Origin: Erysipelothrix rhusiopathiae
GTDB taxonomy: Bacteria; Bacillota_I; Bacilli_A; Erysipelotrichales; Erysipelotrichaceae
Direction: 5' to 3'
Assembly: GCF_900637845.1 (NCBI RefSeq)
Contig: NZ_LR134439.1
Location: 1,240,001-1,304,000, forward strand
DNA length: 64,000 nt
This document shows positions 1 to 7,781 of the stretch, piece after piece. Under the pieces are notes generated by a model that worked only from the letters and a program-made list of their open reading frames with translations, was not told where the DNA came from and did not search any database. Numbering within the stretch: the stretch's first letter is position 1; every line of letters starts with the position of its first letter. Made by a program: the position numbers and the translations under genes.

Positions 1-579
1 CACCTGCCACATTTCTTAATGTATGATGAAATCGAAACTTTATTATTAAGTTGTGATGAGTCTGTTTTAGGTGTTCGTAATCAGGTCATGATTGAATTAA
101 TGTATGCTTGTGGTTTGCGTGTGAGCGAAGTTGTGGATTTACAAATTCATGATTTAGATCTTACAGAGCGCTCGCTGCGTGTAATTGGAAAAGGCAATAA
201 AGAGCGTCAGCTTTTCTTTTATGAATCCCTTGTACCTAAACTTTGGTCCTATCTTAATCTCTATCGTCCTCAATTTCCGAATGTTTCGGATACTGAAGCT
301 GTTTTTTTGAATCAAAGAGGCAAGCCACTTACGCCACGAGGAATACAACACATTCTAGAGCACCAAGGTAAGACCGCAGGACTTCGAATGAAGTTGCACC
401 CGCATATGTTGCGTCACAGCTTTGCGACGCATTTATTGGACAATGGTGCGAGCTTGCGTGTGGTTCAGACATTGTTAGGTCATGAATCATTAAGTACAAC
501 TCAAATCTACACGCATGTGAGTATGCAAAAAATTAAAGAAGTATATGATGATGCGATTGAAAAAATACCACTCACATAA
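1..579 (+). CDS. xerD: Tyrosine recombinase, XerD-like (5' truncated by window edge)
   Basis: C-terminal catalytic part of a tyrosine site-specific recombinase. The reading frame is open to base 1, so the true start lies outside the window; an internal ATG at 19 is not the likely start. The catalytic set is visible in order: Arg in GLRVSE, Lys in GKGNKER, H-x-x-R in HMLRHSFATHLL, His in LLGHES and the Tyr nucleophile in TTQIYTHVS near the C-terminus. Family knowledge: XerC/XerD resolve chromosome dimers at dif with FtsK; they bind DNA through an N-terminal SAM-like domain that is outside this window. XerD is preferred over XerC only by overall similarity, so the exact paralogue is uncertain. 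No obvious partner gene is visible. Confidence 0.85.
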   Translation, partial: HLPHFLMYDEIETLLLSCDESVLGVRNQVMIELMYACGLRVSEVVDLQIHDLDLTERSLRVIGKGNKERQLFFYESLVPKLWSYLNLYRPQFPNVSDTEAVFLNQRGKPLTPRGIQHILEHQGKTAGLRMKLHPHMLRHSFATHLLDNGASLRVVQTLLGHESLSTTQIYTHVSMQKIKEVYDDAIEKIPLT

Positions 580-606
580 TCTTACATACTTTTGGTATAA
601 TTCTTA

Positions 607-774
607 CATATTGTTTGTGTATGATTCATATGTAAGAAGAAACTCTTACGCGTATGATTCCTCTTCTCCTTTATTCATATCCCCTTATGAATAACCAAAA
701 ATCATACATAATCTTTCCCCTTATAAATAAATAGTAAAAAAAGAGAAGCAAATAATAGAGCTTTTCTTTTTTTT
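607..774 (+). ncRNA. Candidate small RNA with UCCCCU hairpin loop
   Basis: The gap between xerD and yceD (580-993) has no convincing ORF but is structured. An extended -10 (TGGTATAAT, 593-601) is followed by an 11-bp inverted repeat (TTCTTACATAT 601-611 / ATATGTAAGAA 628-638). Next comes a perfect 9-bp hairpin, TTATTCATA (671-679), loop TCCCCT, TATGAATAA (686-694). A second CCCCTTATaAATAA copy follows at 717-730, then an intrinsic terminator. C-rich loops of this kind are typical of Firmicutes small RNAs that pair with Shine-Dalgarno sequences. No -35 box is obvious and the transcript start is inferred. Confidence 0.4.
736..774 (+). terminator. Intrinsic terminator of the candidate small RNA
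   Basis: The stem AAAGAGAAGC / GCTTTTCTTT (one G-T wobble) encloses an AT-rich loop and is followed by an eight-T run. The 5' side is A-rich, so it could act in both directions. Confidence 0.7.
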
Positions 775-810
775 GCGTAGAATTCGCAAGACCCTTAAAA
801 TAAATATATC

Positions 811-839
811 TTGACTTGTTGCGCTATTAAGGATATAAA
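811..839 (+). promoter_or_regulatory. Upstream sigma-A promoter for yceD-rpmF
   Basis: TTGACT (811-816), 17-base spacer, TATAAA (834-839). It lies 155 bases before yceD and would give a long leader. It forms a tandem pair with the stronger promoter at 936-964. A function for the intervening AT-rich leader is not apparent. Confidence 0.6.
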
Positions 840-935
840 GAGTATGTTATTTTAGTTTTACAATTATATAAGTTGTACAAAATTAAGGTTGAATTTACAA
901 AAAAACGAATCATCGAAAACATGAACGGTTTTTGT

Positions 936-964
936 TTGACATTCCAGTTTGTAATCTATATAAT
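936..964 (+). promoter_or_regulatory. Consensus sigma-A promoter of yceD-rpmF
   Basis: Perfect consensus TTGACA (936-941), 17-base spacer, TATAAT (959-964), 29 bases before the yceD start codon. This is one of the strongest promoters in the window, as expected for a ribosomal-protein operon. Confidence 0.85.
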
Positions 965-993
965 TAAGTAGCGTTAAAGAGTAGGGTGAGAGT

Positions 994-1503
994 ATGAAAT
1001 TTTATAGAGCTGATTTAGATCGGTTAAAATCACCACGTTTAGAAATAGACGAGGAAATAATCATCGATCAAGATCTCTTGAAAGGTTTTTCTCTATGTAC
1101 TGCTTTACGTGAGATCTTCGCAGTAGGTCATGGTTATTATGACGAACACACTTCAAAATTAATTACTGATCTGACAATAGAAGGTATTATGACAGTACCC
1201 TGCGCCATTACATTAGAACCTTTTGATATTGAATTTTCAATACCAGTTGGTGATGTGTTTAGCTTCGAGAAACTCGAAGATGACGAAGTAGGTATTGAAA
1301 TTGAAGGTGAAGAGCTTGATCTTGATCCATATTTATTGGATTCTATCTTAGCTGCAGTTCCCCTAAAGGCAATCCATCCGGATCTTAAGGAATATCCAGA
1401 GGGAGAAGGCTGGCAGGTTATGACTGAAGAAGATTATACAAAAGAGAAGAGTCAAGAGATTGATCCTAGACTTGCAAAACTAAAAGACTTTAAGTTTGAT
1501 TAA
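994..1503 (+). CDS. YceD/DUF177 family protein
   Basis: 169-residue acidic protein of the DUF177/YceD family. The family is linked to accumulation of 23S rRNA and is almost always encoded directly before rpmF. The conserved family core is visible around residues 60-85, with [16 protein letters not shown], where the Cys and surrounding hydrophobics match the family pattern. The C-terminus is lysine- and aspartate-rich. The start is the ATG after GGGTGAG. rpmF follows 14 bases after the stop, so the pair is one operon driven from the tandem promoters upstream. The molecular activity of the family is not established. Confidence 0.85.
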   Translation: MKFYRADLDRLKSPRLEIDEEIIIDQDLLKGFSLCTALREIFAVGHGYYDEHTSKLITDLTIEGIMTVPCAITLEPFDIEFSIPVGDVFSFEKLEDDEVGIEIEGEELDLDPYLLDSILAAVPLKAIHPDLKEYPEGEGWQVMTEEDYTKEKSQEIDPRLAKLKDFKFD

Positions 1504-1517
1504 ATGGAGGTGAGACG

Positions 1518-1664
1518 ATGGCAGTTCCAAAAAGACGCACATCTAAAGCAAGAAAAAACAAACGTCGTACACATTATAAATTACCTAATGTGACATTAGC
1601 TAAAGATCCTCAAACTGGGGAGTGGAAATTACCACACCGTGCAAATCGCGACGAGGTTAAATAA
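1518..1664 (+). CDS. rpmF: 50S ribosomal protein bL32, zinc-free form
   Basis: 48-residue ribosomal protein that starts [17 protein letters not shown], the standard bL32 N-terminus that threads into the large subunit. It is preceded by GGAGG at a good distance. The C-terminal half (residues 25-48) contains no cysteine, whereas many Firmicute bL32 proteins carry two Cys pairs that bind zinc. This is therefore the C-minus type, also short at its C-terminus. It is co-transcribed with yceD and closed by a palindromic terminator. Whether a zinc-binding paralogue exists elsewhere cannot be judged here. Confidence 0.95.
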   Translation: MAVPKRRTSKARKNKRRTHYKLPNVTLAKDPQTGEWKLPHRANRDEVK

Positions 1665-1674
1665 TATAATTAAG

Positions 1675-1697
1675 TCTTGGATATCCAAGATTTTTTT
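1675..1697 (+). terminator. Terminator after rpmF
   Basis: Perfect 16-base palindrome TCTTGGATATCCAAGA followed by seven T residues. Confidence 0.9.
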
Positions 1698-1738
1698 ATG
1701 TGAAAATATGGGAAAATTTGGGAAAGTGAGTGTTTATT

Positions 1739-3124
1739 ATGAATCGTAAATCAGTCGTTTTCGGTCCATTGGCAGTAATTTTTTCATTCGCATGCTTAGC
1801 ATGTGTTTTAGTATTTACGAAGTATATGCCGATACGGAATCGTCTTATAATATTAGTAGTGGCGGTTATCGGTGCAATGGTTGTTATGATTGTAACGAAA
1901 CGGCCATTTTGGCGTTATTTAATTGCGATTTGTATTCTCGTAACCAGTGTTTTTGTATTCAGTTCTCAAAAATTTGTGGACCAAATGGCTGATACGAAAG
2001 AGTATGAACTCATAAAATACGATTTACTTCGCATGAAAGATCACGAATTTGAGAAAAATCCAGTTATTGGTTTATATGGAGTTAAGGAAAATCATCTGGA
2101 AGCAATTTCAGAAGATTTAAAAAATGAAATAGGGACAGATCGCTTTAAGAAGTTCTCAGACATTGATGAAGTCGTTTCTTCATTTTATGCTCAAGATATC
2201 GATGGTCTTTTTGTTAATAAGGCGATGCTTGCGAATTTATCCTTTCTATATCCCGATTTTATTAAAGATACGATTTTGGTTAACAGCTACGAATATCGCT
2301 TAAGCCGAGATTCGATTGTGAAACATGTTGATGTACTAAAAGAACCGTTCACAATCTATCTCAGTGGGATTGATGTTTATGGTGATGTAGTAACCCGTTC
2401 TCGCAGCGATATGAATCTTTTGCTAACGGTGAATCCAAAAACAAATGAAGTATTGACGGTATCTGTTCCCCGTGATACTTATGTGCCTTTGGGATGTGAA
2501 AACGGTGAGTTGGATAAATTGACACATGCGGGTCTTTACGGGGTTACCTGTTCGGTTAAGACCCTTGAAAAATTATTTAATATTGATATTAACTATTATA
2601 TTCGCGTTAATTTTACGGGCTTGGTTCAAATTGTTGATACTCTAGAGGGTGTTGATGTTCTATCTCATTATGATTTCATTACTGAAAATGGTGATGTATT
2701 CGTGAAGGGCATGAATCATGTTGATGGTGAGAAGGCTTTGGCGTTTGCACGAGAACGCGATCATGTTGAATATGGTGATGTTGCTCGGGGATTGCATCAT
2801 CAAGAATTGGTTAAAGCAATTTTTGAAAAAGCAACGCAAACCGAAAATATTATCAAAGCACCACAATTAACAGGACTTGTGAGTCAAGTTGTTGATACGA
2901 ACCTCGATGATGGAAGTATTTCTAAGTTGATCTCTAAGCAAATTGAAACCAGTGATAAGTGGCATTTTGAAGAAGATTATCTTCGCGGTGAAGGCGATAT
3001 GCAACCGACATATAGTCAGGATGGACGATACAAATATTATGTTTATTGGCCTTCTGATGAAAGTGTTGCGTCAATACAAAAACAGATTAGCGATTTAATC
3101 GTCGCAAATAAGGAGGGATCGTAG
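1739..3124 (+). CDS. LytR-CpsA-Psr (LCP) family glycopolymer transferase
   Basis: Membrane-anchored enzyme that, by family knowledge, attaches undecaprenyl-linked anionic glycopolymers (teichoic-acid-like or capsule) to peptidoglycan outside the cell. It has three N-terminal membrane helices (about residues 10-75), an extracellular accessory region, then the LCP core from about residue 210. LCP motifs seen: SRSDMNLLLTVNP (the Asp/Arg region that binds pyrophosphate), SVPRDTYVPL, KLTHAGLYG, and ALAFARERDHVEYGDVARGLHHQ near the C-terminus. I chose the ATG at 1739; a GTG at 1730 is in frame. It sits only 42 bases after the rpmF terminator, so it may rely on read-through. The downstream gene overlaps its stop codon by one base, suggesting translational coupling. 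Confidence 0.9.
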   Translation: MNRKSVVFGPLAVIFSFACLACVLVFTKYMPIRNRLIILVVAVIGAMVVMIVTKRPFWRYLIAICILVTSVFVFSSQKFVDQMADTKEYELIKYDLLRMKDHEFEKNPVIGLYGVKENHLEAISEDLKNEIGTDRFKKFSDIDEVVSSFYAQDIDGLFVNKAMLANLSFLYPDFIKDTILVNSYEYRLSRDSIVKHVDVLKEPFTIYLSGIDVYGDVVTRSRSDMNLLLTVNPKTNEVLTVSVPRDTYVPLGCENGELDKLTHAGLYGVTCSVKTLEKLFNIDINYYIRVNFTGLVQIVDTLEGVDVLSHYDFITENGDVFVKGMNHVDGEKALAFARERDHVEYGDVARGLHHQELVKAIFEKATQTENIIKAPQLTGLVSQVVDTNLDDGSISKLISKQIETSDKWHFEEDYLRGEGDMQPTYSQDGRYKYYVYWPSDESVASIQKQISDLIVANKEGS

Positions 3125-3840
3125 TGGGAGAAACCACAGCGAATTCAGTTTTATTTTTAAATGCTTTTGTACAGATTGAGATGTATTTACGTAATCTATT
3201 AAATAATCCAAGTGTTGGGTTTGTGCAAATGGTTCATATGGGTGCCCGAAAAGATGAAGTGATTCGTCATTTTCAAACAGATCTTGTTGAGTATGCTCAA
3301 TTGCGTAATGCGATTGTTCATAACCGCGGTGGTAACGAAGAAGCGATTGCTGAACCGCATGACTCAGTTGTAACGCATATTCAAGCGATTGTATCAAAAA
3401 TCCAAAATCGTAAAACCGTGATGGACTTAGTCCGTGAGAAACCATTTAGTGTAAGTTCGGACATGTTATTGCTTGATATGGTTAAGCAGCAAAAACATCA
3501 ACACTATTCAGCGATTCCGGTATATAATAATCATGTTTATGTGGGTGTCGTACATCCAAGATTATATCAAAGACTGATGGAGGATGCTTCACGCACATCG
3601 TATGATTTAGCCTTGATTCGTGTTGAGGAATTATTACAATATTACCAACCGGATGATCGGGTTGTTTTTGTTCCATTATCAATGTCTATTCCTGAATTAT
3701 TAGAGGTCTATGAGACCAATCATAATCGTGGAAAAAGTGTCATTGCCATTATTGTTACAGAAACTGGAAAACAAAATGAAAAACCGCTCGGTATTTTTAC
3801 GGTTGCGGATTTACCAATTCTTATACGTGAACTTGAATAA
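3124..3840 (+). CDS. HEPN-like domain fused to CBS-domain pair
   Basis: 238-residue soluble protein. Residues about 5-75 are helical and contain R61-N-A-I-V-H66, an R-x4-H pattern of the HEPN/DUF4145 type inside LRNAIVHNRGG. Residues about 95-235 form a pair of CBS-like motifs (VMDLVREKPFSVSSD...SAIPVYN and the second copy ending KPLGIFTVADLPIL), which usually bind adenine nucleotides. GTG start overlaps the LCP stop codon, so expression is probably coupled. Family knowledge: R-x4-H is the RNase motif in active HEPN domains, but many HEPN-like domains are non-catalytic. Function is unknown; the nucleotide-sensing idea is inference. Confidence 0.6.
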   Translation: MGETTANSVLFLNAFVQIEMYLRNLLNNPSVGFVQMVHMGARKDEVIRHFQTDLVEYAQLRNAIVHNRGGNEEAIAEPHDSVVTHIQAIVSKIQNRKTVMDLVREKPFSVSSDMLLLDMVKQQKHQHYSAIPVYNNHVYVGVVHPRLYQRLMEDASRTSYDLALIRVEELLQYYQPDDRVVFVPLSMSIPELLEVYETNHNRGKSVIAIIVTETGKQNEKPLGIFTVADLPILIRELE

Positions 3841-3894
3841 TTGAACAGTAACGTGTATATTTATCTTTGGTAACACTATATAAAAGGAGTTCTT

Positions 3895-4776
3895 ATGGCA
3901 GATTATTTTGTGATGAAAAATGCGTCGTTAAAACGCTATAATACAATGAGGTTAGATGTAACAGCGGAGACGGTGATTATTCCTCATACTGTTGATGGAT
4001 TGGTGGAAGCATTACGTGACCATACAGGGAAACGCATTGTTCTTGTTGGGAATGGATCAAACATGATTTTTTCTCAAGAACATTATGATGATAATACCGT
4101 ATTTATTATTACGATTTTATTAAATGATTTAGAGATTGTTGATAATGAGATTGTTGCGGAATCAGGCGTTCGTTTAAACCGACTTGCTTGGTTTGCTTGT
4201 GAGCAATCTTTAGGCGATATGGAATTCTGTGAAGATATTCCGGGAACTGTTGGTGGTGCATTAATTATGAATGCGGGTCAATGGCAATATGCGATTGGAC
4301 AATTCGTAAATTGGATTGAAGTATTCAACTATGAAACACAAGAAGTTGAACGATTGGTTCCGGATGAAGCGTTTTTCGGCTACCGTTATTCACGATTAAA
4401 TGACTTACCAGTTTATGTATTACGAAGTGGTTTGAAAACAATTGAAGGCGATTATAATCAAGCACTTGAAAAAATGCTTTATTACCGTCATGAACGTTAT
4501 GTAAAACAACCACGTAATTACGCGAATGCTGGAAGTGTTTTCAAGCGTCCTAAAGATAAAGATGGTGAATCACTGTTTGTTTGGAAGCTTTTTGATGGTG
4601 TTGATCTTCGTGGATTCCGTGTGGGTGATGCGATGGTTTCTGAGAAGCACCCTGGTTTTATTGTGAATGTTGGTCATGCTTCAGTTGATGATGTTCACGC
4701 AGTAATTCAAGAATGTAAAAAACGTGTTAAGGATGAATACGATGTTGATCTAGAACTAGAATGGCGTGTAATCTAA
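3895..4776 (+). CDS. murB: UDP-N-acetylenolpyruvoylglucosamine reductase MurB
   Basis: FAD-dependent reductase that converts UDP-GlcNAc-enolpyruvate to UDP-MurNAc, the second committed step of peptidoglycan precursor synthesis, in the cytoplasm. Signature elements: the FAD-binding stretch VGNGSNMIFS (about residue 50), DIPGTVGGALIMNAGQW (about 115), the substrate-binding YRYSRLN (about 162) and AGSVFKRP (about 213). Length 293 is typical of the type II MurB of Firmicutes. Strong SD (AAAAGGAGTTCTT) precedes the ATG. murJ starts two bases after the stop, so the pair forms a precursor synthesis and export unit. Confidence 0.95.
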   Translation: MADYFVMKNASLKRYNTMRLDVTAETVIIPHTVDGLVEALRDHTGKRIVLVGNGSNMIFSQEHYDDNTVFIITILLNDLEIVDNEIVAESGVRLNRLAWFACEQSLGDMEFCEDIPGTVGGALIMNAGQWQYAIGQFVNWIEVFNYETQEVERLVPDEAFFGYRYSRLNDLPVYVLRSGLKTIEGDYNQALEKMLYYRHERYVKQPRNYANAGSVFKRPKDKDGESLFVWKLFDGVDLRGFRVGDAMVSEKHPGFIVNVGHASVDDVHAVIQECKKRVKDEYDVDLELEWRVI

Positions 4777-4777
4777 C

Positions 4778-6298
4778 ATGAAAAAAACGACGATTATTGT
4801 AATGTTTATCGGTGTCTTGTCTAAAGTATTAGGCTTTATCCGTGATATTACCTTATCTTCAATGTTTGGTATGGGTGCAATTACGGATGCGTTTAATGCT
4901 TCAGTAGCAATCCCTACAGTTGTATTGTCTGTTATTGGTTCTGCACTGATTACGGGTGTGATTCCAATGTTGACGAAGATTTCTCACGAAGACAAAAAGC
5001 GAGGCGATCGTTTCGCAAGTAATGTCCTCAATATTATGATCGTATTTTCTTTAGCACTGTCACTCTTTATGTTTTTAGTTCCAGAAGTGGTTTTAAAAAT
5101 TGTAGCAGGTGGATTTAAAGGTGAAACCTTGGCTTATGCCGTTGTGTTTGTACGGACTTTGTCTCTAGGGGTTTTCTCGGTAGCGGTGATGCAATTGGGT
5201 ACAGGGTATCTTAATGTAAAAGGAAACTTTGTGGTGCCAGCGATGGTAACCATTCCAATGAATCTTATCGTGATAGTTGGAATTTCAATTAGTAGTAAAG
5301 CTGGGAATGCTTATATTCTTGGTTATGCACAATTAATTGCATTGATTGTACAGGCAATAATTATTCTATTCTTTATGTGGCGTAGTGGTTTTGTATACCA
5401 TGCCGTGATTGATTTAAAAGATGATGATTTACGTTCAATGGTTGCTTTAGCTTTACCATTAGTCTTATCATCATTCTTAGGTCAATTTAATGATATTGTA
5501 ATGAAGAATTATGCTACTGTCTTGCAAGGTGAAGGTGGTTACAGTTATATGACCTATGCCACAAAGCTTATTGGTTTTGTGCAAGGGATCTTTATTATTG
5601 CGATTCTTCAAGTAACTTATCCTACGATTGCAAAGAGCGTTGTGGAAAAAGATATGCGTAAAGTTAATGACTCGATTAATGATGCGGTATTGATGATAGC
5701 ATTGTTCGTATTACCAGCAATGGTAGGGTTTGTGACCTTAGCACGCGGAATCGTAGAGTTTGTGTTCCTTCGTGGCGCTGTAACGCCTGCAGATATTTCT
5801 GTAATTGTCCCAATCTTTATTTGTGATACGATTGTGCTCTTTGCTTATGCGATGCGAGAATTAATGTTCCGCATCCACTATGCATATCATGATATGAAAG
5901 GTCCTGTACGCAATACAGTTCTCGTATCGGTCCTGTTTGTAGTTGGGATGGTCGTGTTTAGTTTTATATTTGGAAAATTCGGAATGCCTCTAGCGGGATT
6001 ATCGTTTGCGTATTCATTAGCGGCATTGATTTCATGTATTCCACTTTACAAGAGTATGAAGAAACACATTCCCCGTTCACGCTTGCGTTTTATTGCATTG
6101 GATTTTATTAAGATTACATTAGCAGCATTCATTATGGGTGTTGTAGTTGTATTGGTAAAAAGTCCCATTCAATACCTCATTCCAAGTAAGTTATCCACAA
6201 TTGTAATCATACTTGTGGCAGGCTTGGCATATTTAATCGCAATCTTGGCCTTTAAAGTACAATTTGTGCGAAATTTAATCTTAAGTTTTCTGAAATAA
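4778..6298 (+). CDS. murJ: Lipid II flippase MurJ (MviN family)
   Basis: 506-residue polytopic membrane protein of the MviN/MurJ branch of the MOP exporter superfamily, with about 14 hydrophobic helices. The N-terminal signature is present: LSKVLGFIRDITLSSMFGMGAITDAFNASVAIP, including the Arg in TM1 and the Asp-Ala-Phe after it. Family knowledge: MurJ flips lipid II across the cytoplasmic membrane. Its position two bases after murB and before the mraZ-led division cluster supports that role over polysaccharide export. A strong terminator closes the unit. Confidence 0.9.
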   Translation: MKKTTIIVMFIGVLSKVLGFIRDITLSSMFGMGAITDAFNASVAIPTVVLSVIGSALITGVIPMLTKISHEDKKRGDRFASNVLNIMIVFSLALSLFMFLVPEVVLKIVAGGFKGETLAYAVVFVRTLSLGVFSVAVMQLGTGYLNVKGNFVVPAMVTIPMNLIVIVGISISSKAGNAYILGYAQLIALIVQAIIILFFMWRSGFVYHAVIDLKDDDLRSMVALALPLVLSSFLGQFNDIVMKNYATVLQGEGGYSYMTYATKLIGFVQGIFIIAILQVTYPTIAKSVVEKDMRKVNDSINDAVLMIALFVLPAMVGFVTLARGIVEFVFLRGAVTPADISVIVPIFICDTIVLFAYAMRELMFRIHYAYHDMKGPVRNTVLVSVLFVVGMVVFSFIFGKFGMPLAGLSFAYSLAALISCIPLYKSMKKHIPRSRLRFIALDFIKITLAAFIMGVVVVLVKSPIQYLIPSKLSTIVIILVAGLAYLIAILAFKVQFVRNLILSFLK

Positions 6299-6324
6299 TC
6301 GTGAAATGATGTTTAAAACGCTCT

Positions 6325-6350
6325 AGGAGTGGCTTATGCCACTCCTTTTT
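6325..6350 (+). terminator. Terminator after murJ
   Basis: Perfect stem AGGAGTGGC-TTAT-GCCACTCCT followed by TTTTT. Confidence 0.9.
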
Positions 6351-6365
6351 CTATGAGTTGATTTC

Positions 6366-6429
6366 TTCCCATATATCAGGTGATATGTTACAATAGTGGT
6401 ACAAAGTGGTAAGAAGTGGAGGAAAGTGG
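6366..6429 (+). promoter_or_regulatory. mraZ promoter with four-repeat MraZ operator
   Basis: A -10 box TACAAT (6389-6394) sits 17 bases after a weak -35 (TTCCCA, 6366-6371). Directly after it lie four AGTGG repeats at 6395, 6405, 6415 and 6425, each exactly 10 bases apart. Established knowledge: MraZ binds direct repeats spaced by one helical turn upstream of its own gene and represses the dcw operon. The last repeats also cover the SD region of mraZ. Confidence 0.85.
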
Positions 6430-6439
6430 GGACAATTCA

Positions 6440-6868
6440 ATGTTTATTGGAGAATATCAGCACAATATCGATACCAAAGGAAGAATCATTGTTCCCGCTA
6501 AATTCCGTGAGGAGCTCGGCGAAGCAATGATCGTTACGCGTTGGCTCGATGGATGCCTCGCACTTTACACACTTGAACAGTGGCAACAAGTTTATGAAAA
6601 TTTAAAAAAGTTGCCATCAACGAAACGAGAAGTTCGTATGTATACACATATGATCATGTCCAAAGCCGCTGAATGTGATTTAGATTCACAAGGGCGCATT
6701 CGTATTCCTGCACATTTAACACAAGAAGCAAAGCTAACTAAAAATTGTGTTGTAGTTGGGGTAAGCGATCATGTTGAGATTTGGGATCAAACACGATGGA
6801 CGGATTACTGTGAAGCAGCGAGCGAGAATTTTGAAGAAATAGCAGAATCGCTAACGGAGTTTTTCTAA
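6440..6868 (+). CDS. mraZ: Transcriptional regulator MraZ
   Basis: 142-residue protein with two tandem AbrB-like swapped-hairpin repeats: MFIGEYQHNIDTKGRIIVPAKFRE at the N-terminus and AAECDLDSQGRIRIPAHLTQEA in the second half; each carries the DxxGRIxxP core. It forms ring-shaped oligomers that bind spaced direct repeats and control the division/cell-wall operon. The start at ATG 6440 (MFIGEY) matches the family; an in-frame GTG at 6416 lies inside the operator and is rejected. The stop overlaps rsmH by one base. Autoregulation through the four upstream repeats is expected. Confidence 0.97.
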   Translation: MFIGEYQHNIDTKGRIIVPAKFREELGEAMIVTRWLDGCLALYTLEQWQQVYENLKKLPSTKREVRMYTHMIMSKAAECDLDSQGRIRIPAHLTQEAKLTKNCVVVGVSDHVEIWDQTRWTDYCEAASENFEEIAESLTEFF

Positions 6869-7779
6869 TGAAACATATATCAGTCATGCTTAATGAAACA
6901 ATTGAATTATTAAATATTAATCCAGAAGGAATATATGTTGACGCAACATTAGGTGCCGGTGGTCATAGCTATGAAATTTGTAAGCAATTGACAACAGGTA
7001 GGCTCATTGGATTTGATAAAGATTTGGATGCGATTGAACGCACTTCTAAACGTCTTGAAGTTTTTGGGGATAAAGTTACCATGGTTCATGGAAGTTATAC
7101 CCAGCTTACTGAAAAATTAAATGAGTTAGGGATTGATGAAGTGGATGGTGTACTTTTTGATTTAGGGGTTTCATCACCACAGTTTGACGATGCAGAACGC
7201 GGATTTAGTTATCGTTTTGATAGTAGATTGGACATGCGTATGGATCAAACTCAAGCACTCAGTGCTTATGAAGTCGTCAATGAATATGAAGAAGAACATT
7301 TGGTTCAGATTCTTAAAGATAATTCGGATGAACGTTATGCTCGCCGTATTGTTAAGAATATTATTGAAAATAGACCTGTAGAAACAACATTCGAACTTGT
7401 TGAATTGATTAAACGTTCTTATCCTGGAAAAGATCTTAAAAAAGGACATCCAGCTAAGAAAACATTTCAGGCCTTACGCATTGAAGTAAACAATGAATTT
7501 GAAGAAGTAAAAGATGCAGTTGAACAAGCGGTCCATGTTATTAAGCCAGGCGGCCGTGTTGTTGTTATTACATTCCATTCTATCGAGGATAGAATTGTTA
7601 AACGAATCTTCAGTAACTACGGTAAACCTAAAAAGGTTGATCCGAGATTACCAATAATTGAAGAACAAGTACTTAATTATAAATTGGTTTCAAAGGCACT
7701 CAAGGCCTCTACAGAAGAATTAGAGTTTAATAATCGCGCACATAGTGCAATCTTAAGAGGGATCGAAAGGGTGAAATAA
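6868..7779 (+). CDS. rsmH: 16S rRNA (cytosine1402-N4)-methyltransferase RsmH
   Basis: SAM-dependent methyltransferase (formerly MraW) that makes N4-methyl-C1402 in the decoding centre. 303 residues, normal length. Motifs: HISVMLNETIELL at the N-terminus, the SAM-binding DATLGAGGHSYEI (about residue 25), GVLFDLGVSSPQFD (about 93), and RVVVITFHSIEDRIVK (about 230). Second gene of the mraZ operon; ATGA overlap with mraZ and a two-base gap before ftsL. Confidence 0.97.
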   Translation: MKHISVMLNETIELLNINPEGIYVDATLGAGGHSYEICKQLTTGRLIGFDKDLDAIERTSKRLEVFGDKVTMVHGSYTQLTEKLNELGIDEVDGVLFDLGVSSPQFDDAERGFSYRFDSRLDMRMDQTQALSAYEVVNEYEEEHLVQILKDNSDERYARRIVKNIIENRPVETTFELVELIKRSYPGKDLKKGHPAKKTFQALRIEVNNEFEEVKDAVEQAVHVIKPGGRVVVITFHSIEDRIVKRIFSNYGKPKKVDPRLPIIEEQVLNYKLVSKALKASTEELEFNNRAHSAILRGIERVK

Positions 7780-7781
7780 TT

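Noticed and set aside
6416-6439. GTG at 6416 as the mraZ start
   Set aside because: It falls inside the operator repeats and adds non-family residues before MFIGEY.
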